Assembly (NCBI GenBank): GCA_034440575.1
Contig: JAOTOL010001511.1
Coordinates: forward strand, 124,001-188,000
Length of the DNA: 64,000 nt
Source of the DNA: Imbricaverruca yamaguchii
Lineage: Eukaryota; Arthropoda; Thecostraca; Neoverrucidae
Direction of reading: 5' to 3'
The notes beneath the pieces are model-generated. The model searched no databases. It was not told where the DNA came from and saw only the letters and a list, made by a program, of their open reading frames with translations. This document shows positions 41,180 to 52,639 of the stretch, one piece after another. Within the stretch, counting starts at the first letter, position 1. Every line of letters starts with the position of its first letter. The position numbers and the translations under genes were made by a program.

Positions 41180-43978
41180 TTTCTCTCGGTGTAGGGGAGG
41201 CGCCTCCAGCTGAAAAGAAAATATATCGAGTGGGACGGGAAGGTACCACAAAATAACACTAGCGAAAAATCCTCTGCCTGCTAACTTTAGACATCGACGT
41301 CGGTCATGAATAGCCAGACCTCGCAGCTGATACAAAACAAGTTGGGAATTCGAGAAACCTTCAGCTGAGTAAGCTATCTACTGTGAGCAACTCAGTGGCA
41401 CCAATTACCCGCCTCAATGAGGTTCACGAGCCCCGAGGCTCTCCGAGGCCACGAACACCTCCAGAGACCGGCGCCACATTTGACAACTACTGTATCTCCC
41501 TCTCGTCGACCGGTTCCCGCCATGCGCAATGTAAACAACACCACGAGGAACCAACAACGCGGACGTTACCAATTTATTTGATAAAAACCATATTTTCAGA
41601 CGACTACCAGCAGTCAAAACGGTCGCTACCTAGCTTCACCGCACTTAGTACCGGAAATCAAACCTCAACCGAGCCGAACAGGGTAGCCGCCACGCGCCCG
41701 CAGACACTGGCGCGCGCCGGCGCCAGGCGCCACGGCCGGCCGCGTCGACGGCGCGCCAGACGCCCCAACACAAGACACCGGGCCTACTCGGGCAACAAGC
41801 AAACAAGCCACTGCATAAGTGTGGGCCCGGCCAGCCAGCCGCCGGCTCCGAAGGGCCGACGGAAGCCGAGCGACCTCGCCGGGCCGCCGCGCCCTGCCCT
41901 CGCCAGCTGCCGCCCAACAACGCCCGCAGCCCAGGTCAACAATCAGATGATCGATCACCACTATATTCGAACAACGTACTTCACGGACAATTTTGTGTAT
42001 CACCGCTAAGATTTATTTACACAACAACCCTTCGTCGAGATGCGAGGGCACCGACGCATCTCTAAAATCATCCCTTCATAGAAAACAACCGACAGCAACC
42101 AGCACGAAGCATGCACATAACCGAAGAGAGGAAAACACATACGCGGCGACGGCTGCGGGACTGCCTATTAATGGAGAGCGGATGCGAAGGTCGGGAGCTG
42201 GGAGTTAAGCCGTCACACTGTCGTGGCCGCTAAACTCCTCCCATACACTGGATCGGTGTACGTCGCCCGCTTCCGCGCGCGCGCACACACACACACACAA
42301 ACGAACTCGTCGGAACTTGCAAAACAACCTTGCCCTGCAGCGGTGACGTTGTTCGAATGCAACTCACTATTGGTTACCGTTTGCAATATCTATCAACAGC
42401 TGTCCGTAATACTGACGATACAATAAGACTGGAGACTGACAAGCTAGGACGATACTAGGCTTGCTTTATACAGCTCTAGAAGACGGGCAGCGATCAACTA
42501 CAGCTATGATGGGAGAGCGACGGGCGCCGCCCCGCCACGCAGTCTCAATTTCCAGCTGATTAACCCCGCCCGGTCACGACGAACGTATTGCTGTACAGCT
42601 GAAAACGGCACACGGAGACGAGCATAATTTAGCGATTTTATCGGCGCGCGAGCCAGCGATACGACGTGTTGCGTGACAAGTGAGTACGCGAGAGCGGAAC
42701 ATTGTCGGTGAGAAAACAGACGCCGGCGGCCGGTGCCGACCACCACATCGACATTTAGTAGGAAAAATAAAGAACAACCACTAGCAACATTTTTCACCAG
42801 TAACAAAACCACCACAAACAACTATCACCCCCATTAGTCGCGCGATTCACGCAAGCACAAGCGGACTGGCGAATCCAAGGACTGAGATAAACCACTGTCA
42901 CATCGTTCGCACGCTTCCAACACTGAACTAGTTAAAGAGTGGTTGCTAATCCTCACTTGGTCATGTGATATATATACGCACGCATATATATCGTAGTGCA
43001 CTCGCGAGACGACGCAACTCACTCGACGCTCGCACACTGGGCCGTCCGCGGGCCGGCGGCGGCTGCCCGGCACGCCGCGTGCTCGCGCTCGGCCGCTGCG
43101 AGTCGTCCACCTCTGTACAGCCCGACCACTGCGGACGCGCGGACGCCCGCTGCTCTGCGGCAGTGACTGGCGCGGCGAGCCACCGTCGGCGGTAGCGGCG
43201 GCGGCGGCGGCCGGCGATGGCCGCGCCCTCTTCCAGTCCAGTGTCGGTACGGATGCCTCGGATTGTGAGCAGTGGCGGCGACGGCGGCGGCGGCAGCGGC
43301 GGAAGCGGAGGCGGCGGTGGCGGTGGCAGAGGCGACAGGTGGGACGCCGTGGCTGGACTTTGTCGGATCGTACAGCCGCGCGCACACACGACGGCGAGCG
43401 ACGCTCGGGACCAACGCAAATGTAAGGCATCTAATAACAACGCTGAATAAGTTTCGTTGCTCTTAACGGTATTTACAGATATCCCGGAGACCAGCCTAAT
43501 CTCTCCGGCGGCGCGTCACAGTCACGGCCACTCGACGTCACATCAGGTTCGAACTCGCTCACAGCTGATCTCGCCCGCGCCCACGTCAGCCCACGTCAGC
43601 CCAGTCCACTCCCTGAGAAACAAACTCAAGAAACATAATCGAGTCCTCCCCACGCAAGCCAACTCAACAAGCCAGGTGGCGGTCGCGCGGCGAGACCGAT
43701 CGCCGGGGCCACCTTCAGTTCGAGTGCACGGCTCGAATAACAGCAGTCGCGGGCGTGTCGGCGAGACGGACAGACACACAGGAATGACCGGCGGCCACCG
43801 GCGGCGCCGCCGTCCAGACGCGGAGCGGGACGGGACGGGGAACACGGAGCGGGAGCGGGAGCGGGAGCGGGACCGGTGGGCGGGAGGGGGCAGAGACAGT
43901 GCCAGGCGGCGCGAGAGTAAGGCTACAACGCGCGGCGGCAGCGGCAGCAGCGGCGGCGGCGGCGGCAGAGGACGCCGG
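41180..43978 (-). other. Intergenic / possible PMCA 3' UTR, CpG-rich patches
   Basis: Two CpG-rich blocks (about 41,640-41,940 and 43,030-43,440, the latter with (GGC)n) alternate with ordinary sequence. On the - strand AATAAA occurs at 42,012-42,017 (+ TTTATT) and near 41,572. Either could terminate the transcript ending in exon 43,979-44,215, about 2 kb downstream. No conserved coding stretch; the open frames follow GC content. Confidence 0.4.
43844..43905. repeat. GGGACC/GGGAGC short tandem repeat
   Basis: (GGGAGC)n-like hexamers on the + strand just 3' (in transcript sense) of the last PMCA exon; G4-capable on the + strand. Confidence 0.8.
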
Positions 43979-44215
43979 CTAGACAGCCGTCTCCGTGTGA
44001 CTGCGGGACTTGAGACCGTCCACGTCTATCTCCGGTATTTTGAGCTGGTCTGGGTCCGGACACATGTCATCGTACTCCAGCGACGAGCCCTGTGACATGC
44101 GCTTGGCGTGCTGGAAGGAGCTCTGCTTCTGCAGGACTGCCGCCAAATTCGGGTTACCTGTTTCGGCAAGCCGAGATACGTCAACGCCCGTGCGGAAGGC
44201 GTTCACAACACGTAT
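43979..44215 (-). CDS. PMCA: PMCA alternative last exon with PDZ-ligand end
   Basis: Acceptor TTTCAG, then 78 codons and TAG (43979-43981). It starts IRVVNAFRTGVDVSRLAETG, so joined to exon 52501-52639 (…LTRLQTQ) it restores the calmodulin-binding helix in the form seen in vertebrate PMCAs (QTQ-IRVVNAF). It ends SRSHTETAV: ETAV is a class I PDZ ligand (x-S/T-x-V/L), as in PMCA 'b' variants. That predicts membrane anchoring by PDZ scaffolds. It is the most distal of the three candidate last exons. Confidence 0.9.
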   Translation of the reverse strand: MRVVNAFRTGVDVSRLAETGNPNLAAVLQKQSSFQHAKRMSQGSSLEYDDMCPDPDQLKIPEIDVDGLKSRSHTETAV

Positions 44216-45861
44216 CTGAAACACGTACAAACAGCACGGTCAGTTCGCGGTTAGTTAGCTGTCAGCTGCACAATGCATCAAGCATGCCAAGCACATTAAC
44301 CCGCGTCTGTATAAGCCATGGCAGCAATTATTATCCTCAGGAACCTGAACTAAAACACAGAACCCAACTTGAAGACAAAACCCAACTGCAACGTCCAGCA
44401 ACAGAGTGTTGCGCAAAGCGTGGTTCGTTCAAGCACGGTGAGTTTCGTCATGCTGTTCTTCGTGGCATGAATACACGATGAATGCAACATGTGAAGCGTG
44501 CTCAGTGTACAGCTACACCTATATTTTATTTCTCTGCCCATGAAGCTGAATACAACGAATAAGTAGCGCACAATACGTGCGACGTACGTGCATTCCACGT
44601 GTACTAAAAACACAGCTTGGCGAAACTATTTTTATAATGAGTGTTGAATGTTCACATCACTTATCACGCGATAAACCGCACCGTACCTCATGCAAACAGT
44701 GTCACTAAATGCCGAATGAGTGTCAGTTCTGCGCATTGACGTGGTGGCTTTTTTCGGCGATATGCGGGCCGGGGGCGACAGCGGCCAGTGTTCGGCGCCA
44801 GTCAGATCCACAGCACGCACAGGGTGGGGACGGCGAGGTCACGCCGGACGGCACAAGGTCGGCGGACATGACCGTAGGACACACCTGGAGCGGCGCAGAG
44901 CGGAGAAACGCACCTGGAGACCGGCCAGGACCGGGCGAGGATGTGGAGGAGAGGCGGGCAGTGGCCCGTGCCAGCCAACACGTCAGATGGACTGCTTGTT
45001 GGCGGCCGCAGAGCTGTTCGACCGTGCTGTAGGCGGCATGTTATTGTCTGCAACAGCAGCGGCGCCATCTCACGTGGCCGCCGACGTCACACGGCCCGCA
45101 AACGCCGCACGTCAGCCTGAGACGTGGTCGCACTGTCTGTGTCTCTGAGGCCGGTCCAACGACCGGGTGACAACGCGTTCCATCCAACACCCAACTACTC
45201 ACAGCCAAGACGCGCGAATAATTGCACCGCGGCTGATTGACGATGACGCCCTGCTATGAGTGAACAGCACACGCCGCCCGTCCCGCAATGAAACTCGATC
45301 AACATGAGCAAACATCGGCACAATGGCACAATGGCACATCAGCACATCAGCACATCGGCACATCGATTGGCGTTAAGTTGATTAGCACACAGCATAGCAC
45401 ACAGCACAGCACAGCACAGCACACCCGCGCAGATCCACACCGACCGTCACCGCAAGCCGAGCAGCGCTTGTGCCGAGCCCAGTCGAGCCGAGCCGAAGCC
45501 AGGTAGCGTGTGTAAGCGTTAGTCGGGCCGTAAGTGGAGCATCATACCAACGCGCCATGCCGGGAGCCGCCGCGACCGCGACACGCCGCGGCTCGTGCGC
45601 ATGCAGGGTGCATGGTATCTCGCACTGTTTAGTGGTCGGTGGCGGTGGGCGGCGGACACTTGCCGCCGGACATGAATGGCCGTCCGCGACACCGACGATG
45701 CCGGCCCGCCAGCCGAGGCCTGCTACAGTCGCCGCGCTGCGCCGGACCCGGTCCGAGCGCCACAGATGTCCAACAGCACAGGAGAGAAGCGCACAGACAA
45801 AGGGGACAGAGGGGGCAGAAAGGAGAAGGAGAGAGAGAGAGAGATAGAGAAAGATATATAA

Positions 45862-45863
<2 letters not shown>

Positions 45864-45909
<46 letters not shown>

Positions 45910-46085
45910 AAATAGATAGATATATGATAGAGATAAACAGATAGCGATAGACATATAGAGATATAGATATAGATACCGAAAGATAGAGATATAGAAAAGC
46001 AGAATAGAGATATATGGATAGAGATATATATAGAGAGCCATAGAGATATATAGGGCGATAGTGAGATAGATATAGAGGGGAGGTA
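45864..46085. repeat. (TA)n plus AGATA-rich microsatellite
   Basis: A pure TA run of about 40 bases (45,864-45,906), then irregular AGATAT/ATAGAG words to 46,085. Confidence 0.95.
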
Positions 46086-46194
46086 GGAGAGGCATACGAC
46101 ACAAATGACAGGGAGGACACTTGATTTGACATGCTAACAAGCCGGAAGCCTTTACGCACCATGCGGACGCTTCGCTGTCAGCTGAGCGTGGGGT

Positions 46195-46243
46195 GGAGGG
46201 GTCGGGGTCGGGGGCGGGGCCGGGGGCGGGGTCAGGCGGGACC
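46195..46243. repeat. GGGGTC/GGGGCC G-rich block
   Basis: Five or more G3-5 runs spaced by 2-3 bases on the + strand; predicted G-quadruplex former on the strand opposite to PMCA sense. Confidence 0.75.
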
Positions 46244-46751
46244 GGTGCTGGCCAGCTCCGTGACAGCCGCACGGACGGGGCCGGGGAGGGGGAGGGGGCG
46301 GCCCTCCCGGGACGGCATGCAGTCGCAGCGCGGGTCTGCTGCCGCCGGCGCAGCAACAGTAGCGGCAGGGGCGCCCGATCGGGCCTCAAGCGGCGAGAAT
46401 GGGAGTGGCCGGCCAAGAAATGCCGCAAACGCCAACAGATGGCAGTATCGTCAGGCGCGCCATATTGCGGGACACGAGATAGTGTTTGAATGGAGGAACC
46501 TGAACTTCAGATGAAATGCGTCTCCCGATGCAATTTCCGGAGTAGGCATGCGCAGTCTCTGAATTGAATTTCCAATCCTGAGGCATATTATGTTGGAATA
46601 AAGTGAGGTCTCCGAGCAAACATCATTTCAAGATATTAAAATACATGAACATCGTCTTCAAACGTGCAAATATATGTTGATACGCAGTAACATTCCAATC
46701 GTGTATGAATTTAGCTGGATTTTCCTCCCGGCCTGACATGCATCACTGGTG

Positions 46752-46800
46752 TGATTAGGGCTTAAGGGCACATCAACAGTCAAGGTCATCAATCAAGGTT
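46752..46800 (-). mobile_element. Mini-retroposon tail (hairpin-tail family), copy f
   Basis: On the - strand TGTTGATGTGCCCTTAAGCC with upstream GATTGATGACC; diverged and without visible target-site duplication. Confidence 0.5.
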
Positions 46801-47490
46801 CGCTGACATCGAATCCCTTGGCACTGACGGCGTCTGCAAATACCGAACCGCATCTGGGTCCTGTTTCCTAGGCTGCCATGCTTGGTTGGACAGCTTTATA
46901 TTCATATTTTGAGCAGATGGATGGCGCGACGAAACTGCTATAACTGTTGTCTCGCTCGGTATGTCTCAATTTGACCGATACTCTCCGGGATACTGCCAGA
47001 CACGCGAAGCGTAAACAAAACAATTTTGCGCAGCCGAGAGCACATTCGAACTACCGAGCTGCCAAGAGGCCATTTTCAGAGGCATTCATTAATTAATCAT
47101 TCGGTGCACGCTCGACCACGTCTGTACATCGGGCACACACCACGGCGCGCCGGCTCGTTCCCGACGGCTACCGTCGGCAAGACAATCCAGCCTCGCAAAC
47201 GCTACAGAGCTGCTGCGACAATTTACGACCAATAAGAGACACGACAACAGCTAAGTGTCTATTGTTACCAGACCGACCAAGCAACGAAATAAAAATAGAC
47301 TGAACGGTGCCAAGTCTTACAGCTTGGTCTCTCGTAGTCTTGCCGTACGGTACGGGCATCAGCCGTCCTTGATACTCCCCACCAATCACCTTCAAGGAGA
47401 GCGGGTACAGTGAGATATGCACACACGGCGAAGGGCGCTCACATGCCGGGCACAGAAGACGGGTCGCTACAGGCGCCATCCGAGAGACGG

Positions 47491-47628
47491 CGGGGCGGGG
47501 CAGGGCGGGGCGGGGCGGGTCGGGTCGGGTCGGGGTGTTTGGGTCGGGGCGAGTCGGGGCGGTCGGGGCAGGGCGGGGCGAGGCGAGGCGAGGCAAGGCA
47601 AGGCGGGACGGGACGGGGTTGGCCCCGC
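47491..47628. repeat. GGGGC/GGGTC/AGGCG tandem G-rich array
   Basis: About 140 bases of pentamers (GGGGC, GGGTC, GAGGC) with more than fifteen G3-4 runs on the + strand; strong quadruplex potential. Confidence 0.9.
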
Positions 47629-48390
47629 GCTGTGCTGGAGGCTGGCGCTGGCGTTAGGGCCGGGACCGGGAAAGGAGACGGGACACTGACTGAGTCTGTG
47701 TTTTGGCAGCGCTGCAGCGGCGCGGCCGGGCCGACAGGCGAGCCGCGAGCAGCTCTGGCGGCCACGTGCCAGCCCTGGCAGAGTCGCAGCCGGCCGGCGC
47801 TACACTACGTGGCAGGGTGGATTTAGTACGCAGACGGCCAGATAGCCTAACTACTCATGTGCGTGTGAACAGAAACTGCGCCACATGAACAGTTGAAAGG
47901 CCCCATTGTAAGCCAAAAATTGGTAGTCGGGTTAGAAGTGAGGTTACACGAAAAAGTCGTCATGCGAGGATTCAATGTGAGAACCATCGGCTAGAATGAG
48001 GCCTGACAACACCAACACAGGCTATTTACCCCGTCAGGGATTGAGCCATCAACATGACTTTGCTGGAATCAGAGAAGGGCAGGTATTAGCGACCAGTAGT
48101 CAGGAATGCACCAGAGAAACATCACACCAGATGGAACCCCGCGCCACGACCACACCCAAATAAGGGGGAGGGGTGCCAGGGAGCAGACGGGAAGATCGAG
48201 CCGACAGCTGGCTCAGAGCATGGCAGCCGGGGATACAGGGCGGTGGGCACCAGCATACAGGGCACACCGGGCCGGTGTGATTTTGTACACAAGCGAGGGT
48301 GGGCGCGTTGACCGCCGACCGCTGGCCAGTCGGAGGTCAGAGGTCGGCTCGTGACGCGGCGCGCCGCGTCGACTGTCTGGGCGCCGGCTG

Positions 48391-48560
48391 GTGGTGGCGG
48401 TGGTGGTATTGGTAGTGGTGGCGGTGGTGGTATTGGTAGTAGTGGCGGTGGTGGTGGTGGTGGTGGTGGCGGTGGTAGAATCAGTGTCAGTAGCGGTGGT
48501 GGCGGCGGCGTCCGCGTCTGTGTCTGTGTCTGTGTCGGTGTCGGTGTCGGTGTCGGTAGC
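48391..48560. repeat. GGTGGTGGC and GTGTCT/GTGTCG repeats
   Basis: A trinucleotide-based array passes into a hexamer array; frame-open on both strands by period 3. Confidence 0.9.
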
Positions 48561-48881
48561 TGTACCAGGCCGTGCCGAGGACCCTCACTGGCCGTGTGAG
48601 CGTGTCGCGTGTCAGAGCGGGCGGCTGTGTGTGCGGCCGTGGTCCGACGGGCGGACACTTGTCGGCCGCATAGTCATTCAGGCAGTGGCGGGTTAGTCGG
48701 CAACATAACGGCTGACATTCACCAAAAAACGGAACGGACCAACAAAAATTACAATAGTGAGATAGAGATAGAGATAGAGAGACAGATAGAGGGCGCGATA
48801 CAGAGCGGCGGACTATGTACGGTCACGGGAGCTAAGAGAGGAACAGGCGAAGGCCGGCACTGGCAGGCGTATCATACATCG

Positions 48882-49208
48882 TTAGAGCGGACCTTCACCA
48901 GGTGGCGGCTGGCCCGATGCGGCGGCGGACGACGAGGAGGGTTTTGGCAGGGTGTCCGAGCTGCGCGGACTCAAAGGCGGCAGTCGGATCTCACCGCTGC
49001 CGGTCGGCCAGGTCTGGCCGGCGGCCGCCAGCGCGCTGCTGGTGCGCGTCTCCTGCGCCGCCACCGTCGACCTAGACGAACTCATGCGGCGCACGCCGTA
49101 CGAGACGCCGCCGCTCGAGTTGCGGACCATCCGGTTGGATATGGACGGGTGCAGGCGGACCAGGATCTCCGGAGGGTTCTCGTGCGGATCGACGCCGGGC
49201 AGAGTGGT
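48882..49208 (-). CDS. PMCA: PMCA candidate alternative last exon without calmodulin-site continuation
   Basis: The acceptor CCCGTGTAG (+ 49209 on) is in phase 0. Translation TTLPGVDPHENPPEILVRLH, PSISNRMVRNSSGGVSYGVR, a Ser-rich stretch and end PPPGEGPL, TAA at 48882-48884. After …LTRLQTQ it would not supply the basic amphipathic half of the calmodulin-binding domain that the other two last exons provide. The ordered start (PGVDPHENPPEI) looks selected. A GT at + 48898 could end it earlier but would leave phase 1, which does not fit exon 43,979-44,215, so a terminal exon is favoured. Confidence 0.6.
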   Translation of the reverse strand, partial: TTLPGVDPHENPPEILVRLHPSISNRMVRNSSGGVSYGVRRMSSSRSTVAAQETRTSSALAAAGQTWPTGSGEIRLPPLSPRSSDTLPKPSSSSAAASGQPPPGEGPL

Positions 49209-49464
49209 CTACACGGGCGGAGAGAAGGGCGGTCGGGTCAGCCACACGCGCACACGCACACAGACAGACGGACAGAGGACGCCGCAGTCGCATCGGGCCG
49301 CCGGGTCAAGGCCGTGCAGGTACCATAGACACGTCTACAAACAGGGTCGGCAGTCAGGACGCCCGTCGCCCGCGAGTGTAAAGCACCAGCCAGCCGAGAC
49401 CCGATAGACGAGAAACAGACCAACGATGCGGTGCTCAACAAGGAATGCCCACCCGTGAATTTAG

Positions 49465-49698
49465 CTAGATCGACAGGGCGCCGGTGTCGGTCGTCGCCGA
49501 CACCGGCCTGCCCGCCTCCGTCGTCTTGCGGCCGTTTGTCGGCTTGTCTTCCTCGTCTATGTAACTGATGTCAGACACAGGCTTAGGAACGGCCGGACTT
49601 CGATAGGCACGTATATTATGCAAGCTCTGCAAGCTATGACTGGAGCGTCGCTCTTCCAAATCCTCCAGGTTGGACTTGAAAGCGCGGATAACACGCAG
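49465..49698 (-). CDS. PMCA: PMCA alternative last exon, proximal form
   Basis: Acceptor CTGATTGCAG, 77 codons and TAG (49465-49467). LRVIRAFKSNLEDLEERRSS completes the calmodulin-binding helix after …LTRLQTQ. It continues HSLQSLHNIRAYRSPAV and SDISYIDEEDKP and ends TTDTGALSI. The LRVIRAF…LEDLEERRS form is the arthropod-type PMCA tail. The last residues (ALSI) lack the class I PDZ pattern. It is mutually exclusive with the exons at 48,882 and 43,979 because each has its own stop. Confidence 0.9.
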   Translation of the reverse strand: MRVIRAFKSNLEDLEERRSSHSLQSLHNIRAYRSPAVPKPVSDISYIDEEDKPTNGRKTTEAGRPVSATTDTGALSI

Positions 49699-52500
49699 CT
49701 GCAATCAGGGGATGAGAGTCATAAGACCCCGTAAAACTCAACACAATAACAAACGGAGAAAATAAAAAGAAGAAAAAAACGGCGTCACAAAGGGCCACAC
49801 TGTATATCGTGTGCTAGGCGTCTTTACAAGGGGTATGTACACTAAGTTCATTCAGATCATTTGCTGAGCGTCCAACTCCGATCCAGCACACGCGGTCACA
49901 CGTTCTGTTAGAAATCTACAGTCAAATAACTGTCCAGAACAGCTGACTGAACAAGAAAACAGGGTGACAGTCGGATTACGGCAGGGATAAGTCAACCAAA
50001 AAAGAAAAACGGGATATGCCAAACAAAAGGGTTTCGTCAACGCAACAGTAGATATGAAACACGGGGGTGGCAATGCCGTGGTCGTCACATGCAGTCTGCA
50101 GCGGGCGGAGGTGGGGGTGGGGGGTGGGGGGGGGGAGTGTGGTCGGTGGTAGTGCGCTCGTGCATGGTTCGAGTTCCGGTACCGCGTTCCTGTTCTGCGT
50201 GCCACCAACGCCGCGAAACCGGGCGCATTTCATAGGTCCGAGCGGCACGGAGGCGGCCGGAAGTGCACGGCGCTACCGGGAAGGGCAAAAGAGGCAGAGA
50301 GGTACCAAAAAGAACCCCGCCAACACCCCAACACACGCACACATCATGGTCCACAGAAAACCACCGGTCGACCCACCAGGCGGTAAAAACGTGGGCGCCA
50401 GGGTAAGAAGCCGTCGGAAGACGAACAGTGACGGAGTGGCAGAGATTGAGAGTAAGAGAGAGTGATAGAGACGGAGAAAGAGGGAGAGAGAGGGAGATAA
50501 ATGAAGAGAGAGAGGGAGAGAGAGAGAGAGGGAGGGGAGACAGAGGGAGAGCAGGCGAACGCCGTGAGCAGATGGCGCTAGTGTCGCCAGACGCAGTCGA
50601 TGCGGCGGCCCGGGAGCCTCCATTGATTTCTCGTCGCACGCCGGTAACCGGGTGTTTGCGCGGTGACATTTGCGTGTTGCGACTGTGCAGTGGGGCCGAA
50701 CTCGGCGCGCCGGCGGCCGTGGCGGCGGCGGCGACGGTATGCCAGTGCAGCCGGCCACGCACGGCCGCCCGGTGGCCACGCGTGTGCGGGCCGCACGTGG
50801 TCGCGACACGCCGCCGCGCACGACTGTCGACATCAATGGCGGTCCAGAGGCGACGTGTCTCGCCGGCAGACCTGACCTCGGCCGTCGGCGCCGGCGGCAC
50901 GACTCCGATCACGGCAACGCCCGTGTACACAGCCGCAGCCGCCCCTCGCCGGCCACGGCTGGGTGTCGCGGCGCGTATGGAGGCGCACGCGATCACACAA
51001 CGTGAAGTGGTTGGGGTCGTCACCCACCAACTGTCTAAACCAACTAACTACGCTACATGAAACAATCGAAGAATAATGGCTGACGTAAAATTGGCACCTG
51101 AACGCGCTTTCCACCCGGACGATCGGAGATGACGAAACAGTTTTATCTGCCCAATCAGCCTCTTCCACGCATGAACAGGCGAGAAGTGCTGAGCCGTGCC
51201 CAACAGTTTCAGGTGCAAGACTGCCTGATTTCGAACTCAATTGCAGATTCCTTTCGGTGTCGCTTGGGCACGCCACCCAGCCCCAATTAGAGCAGAGGTC
51301 AGGTGGGGTACGCTATCTGAGAACCGACTGGCACTGCGCCACCAGCCGAGCGGCCCGAGCTGCGGGGCCGCCGTCAGCCTGTCGCATCACTCTGGCGAGC
51401 ATTAGCAGGCTGCCGGCGGCCCCGGCGGCCGCGGCGGCGACTGTCCCCGGCCGACCTCGGCCGGCCGCCGCGCGGCAGGCGTGGCGCCACTCTTCTCCAA
51501 ATGGAGTCGACATTTGGGCGCGCTCGGCGGCCGCCGGCGGTCCATTTGCGGCGGCCGGCCGGCGCACAACTTTGCCCCGCCGCCGAGACGACTATTATAA
51601 TTTCATTGCCGCCCTTGCCGCGTCCGAGTGGCCCTAAAATCCGATCCAATTCGTCGGCACAAGTTCTATGCATGGTGTTAGTGAGTTCGCCTTCACGCTT
51701 GGGGTCGTCGTCGGCCGACGGAATTCCGTCGGGGGGACGGGAGGGGGCTGGCGGCAGCGACATCAGTGCCGATCCGCGAGCTGGTTACCGAAGGAATGGT
51801 ATCGCCAACGATTTCCCACCCAGAGAGCCGTCCGCGGCCGGGATGTTTGCACACAGTCGCGCAGTTAATATTAACACGAGCTGCACGCTAAACAGTCGGC
51901 CGGTCCCGACGGGCCGAACGGCGCAGTCACGCGCGCGCGCCTGCCAGGAGGCCGGGCGACAGGTGCGCAGCAGCACCAACACGGCGCACTGTGCTGCCGC
52001 AGTCGGAGCGACACGCTGCCGGTCACGTGACTAGGCAGGCCGCCATGCGGGCCGAGTGTTCACTATGGCGACACAGTTCTCTGCAGGGGGAACGGTCGGG
52101 TCGTCGATGAGACGGACCCGGTGGTAGCGAGGCGGCTGCCGGACGCCAGCGACTCTCGCCAAACGGAGTTCGACGAGCGCCGCACGGCTTCTCCACATCC
52201 AAACGAGGTCGCCAAACGCACGCACGCGCAGCCCCATACACACACACCAGCCGCAATTCTGCGCCGCACGGGTCGAATCTCCAGCGCGTTGGTGAATATG
52301 AGTAGAGCAGTCGGCCAGTCCCGCAGTCGGCGGTTGGCGGTGGCCAGCGTCCGGTCAGGCAGCGACCGCCTCCCGACGGACATCTCAGAGACAGACAGAC
52401 AGACAGGCAGATAGGTAGAGGGGGAGAGACGAGATGCAGATATAGCGATGGGGTAAGGCGGGTTAGGGGGCGGGGCGGCCGCGTCGGCCGTCCAGCTGAC
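49699..52500 (-). other. PMCA intron, no exon recognised
   Basis: 2.8-kb intron between the shared calmodulin exon and the proximal last exon. It contains the purine tract at 50,442-50,556. Open frames on both strands in the GC-rich part (50,560-52,300) have no domain match. Confidence 0.5.
50442..50556. repeat. Purine (GAGA) tract
   Basis: More than 100 bases of GAGAGG/GAGA on the + strand, pyrimidine on the PMCA sense strand. It could bind GAGA-type factors or form triplex. Confidence 0.85.
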
Positions 52501-52639
52501 CTGAGTCTGTAGCCGCGTGAGACCGCGGATCCACAGGATCTGGCCGGTGGTTTTCCGGCGCTCCATGGTACCCATGCCGTTCTCCTCGTCCACCACGGTG
52601 GGTGACGATATCAGCTGGTCGGGGTTGCCGCTACCCCAC
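52501..52639 (-). CDS. PMCA: PMCA exon H: first half of the calmodulin-binding domain
   Basis: One base completes a split TCG, then 46 codons: WGSGNPDQLISSPTVVDEEN, then GMGTMERRKTTGQILWIRGL, ending TRLQTQ in phase 0 (donor GTCAGC). RRxxxGQILWxRGLxRxQTQ is the conserved start of the PMCA autoinhibitory calmodulin-binding helix, with the anchoring Trp. The last exon chosen next decides its second half. Confidence 0.95.

Larger units (their letters stand above)
44216..48881 (-). other. PMCA intron or downstream region with many simple repeats
   Basis: No coding exon recognised. It contains CACATC/CACAG repeats (45,309-45,365; 45,386-45,424), AT and AGATA repeats, G-rich blocks, one mini-retroposon and GGT repeats, listed separately. 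Long frames at 45,382-46,428 (-) and elsewhere are translations of these repeats. Confidence 0.5.

Noticed and set aside
41383..42009. 208-codon + strand frame in a CpG-rich block
   Set aside because: Starts with an ATG but has no domain, no repeat-free conservation cue and no splice context; probably composition-driven.
45382..46428. 348-codon - strand frame with many Tyr/Ile/Ser residues
   Set aside because: Half of it is the TA/AGATA microsatellite; no splice or domain support.
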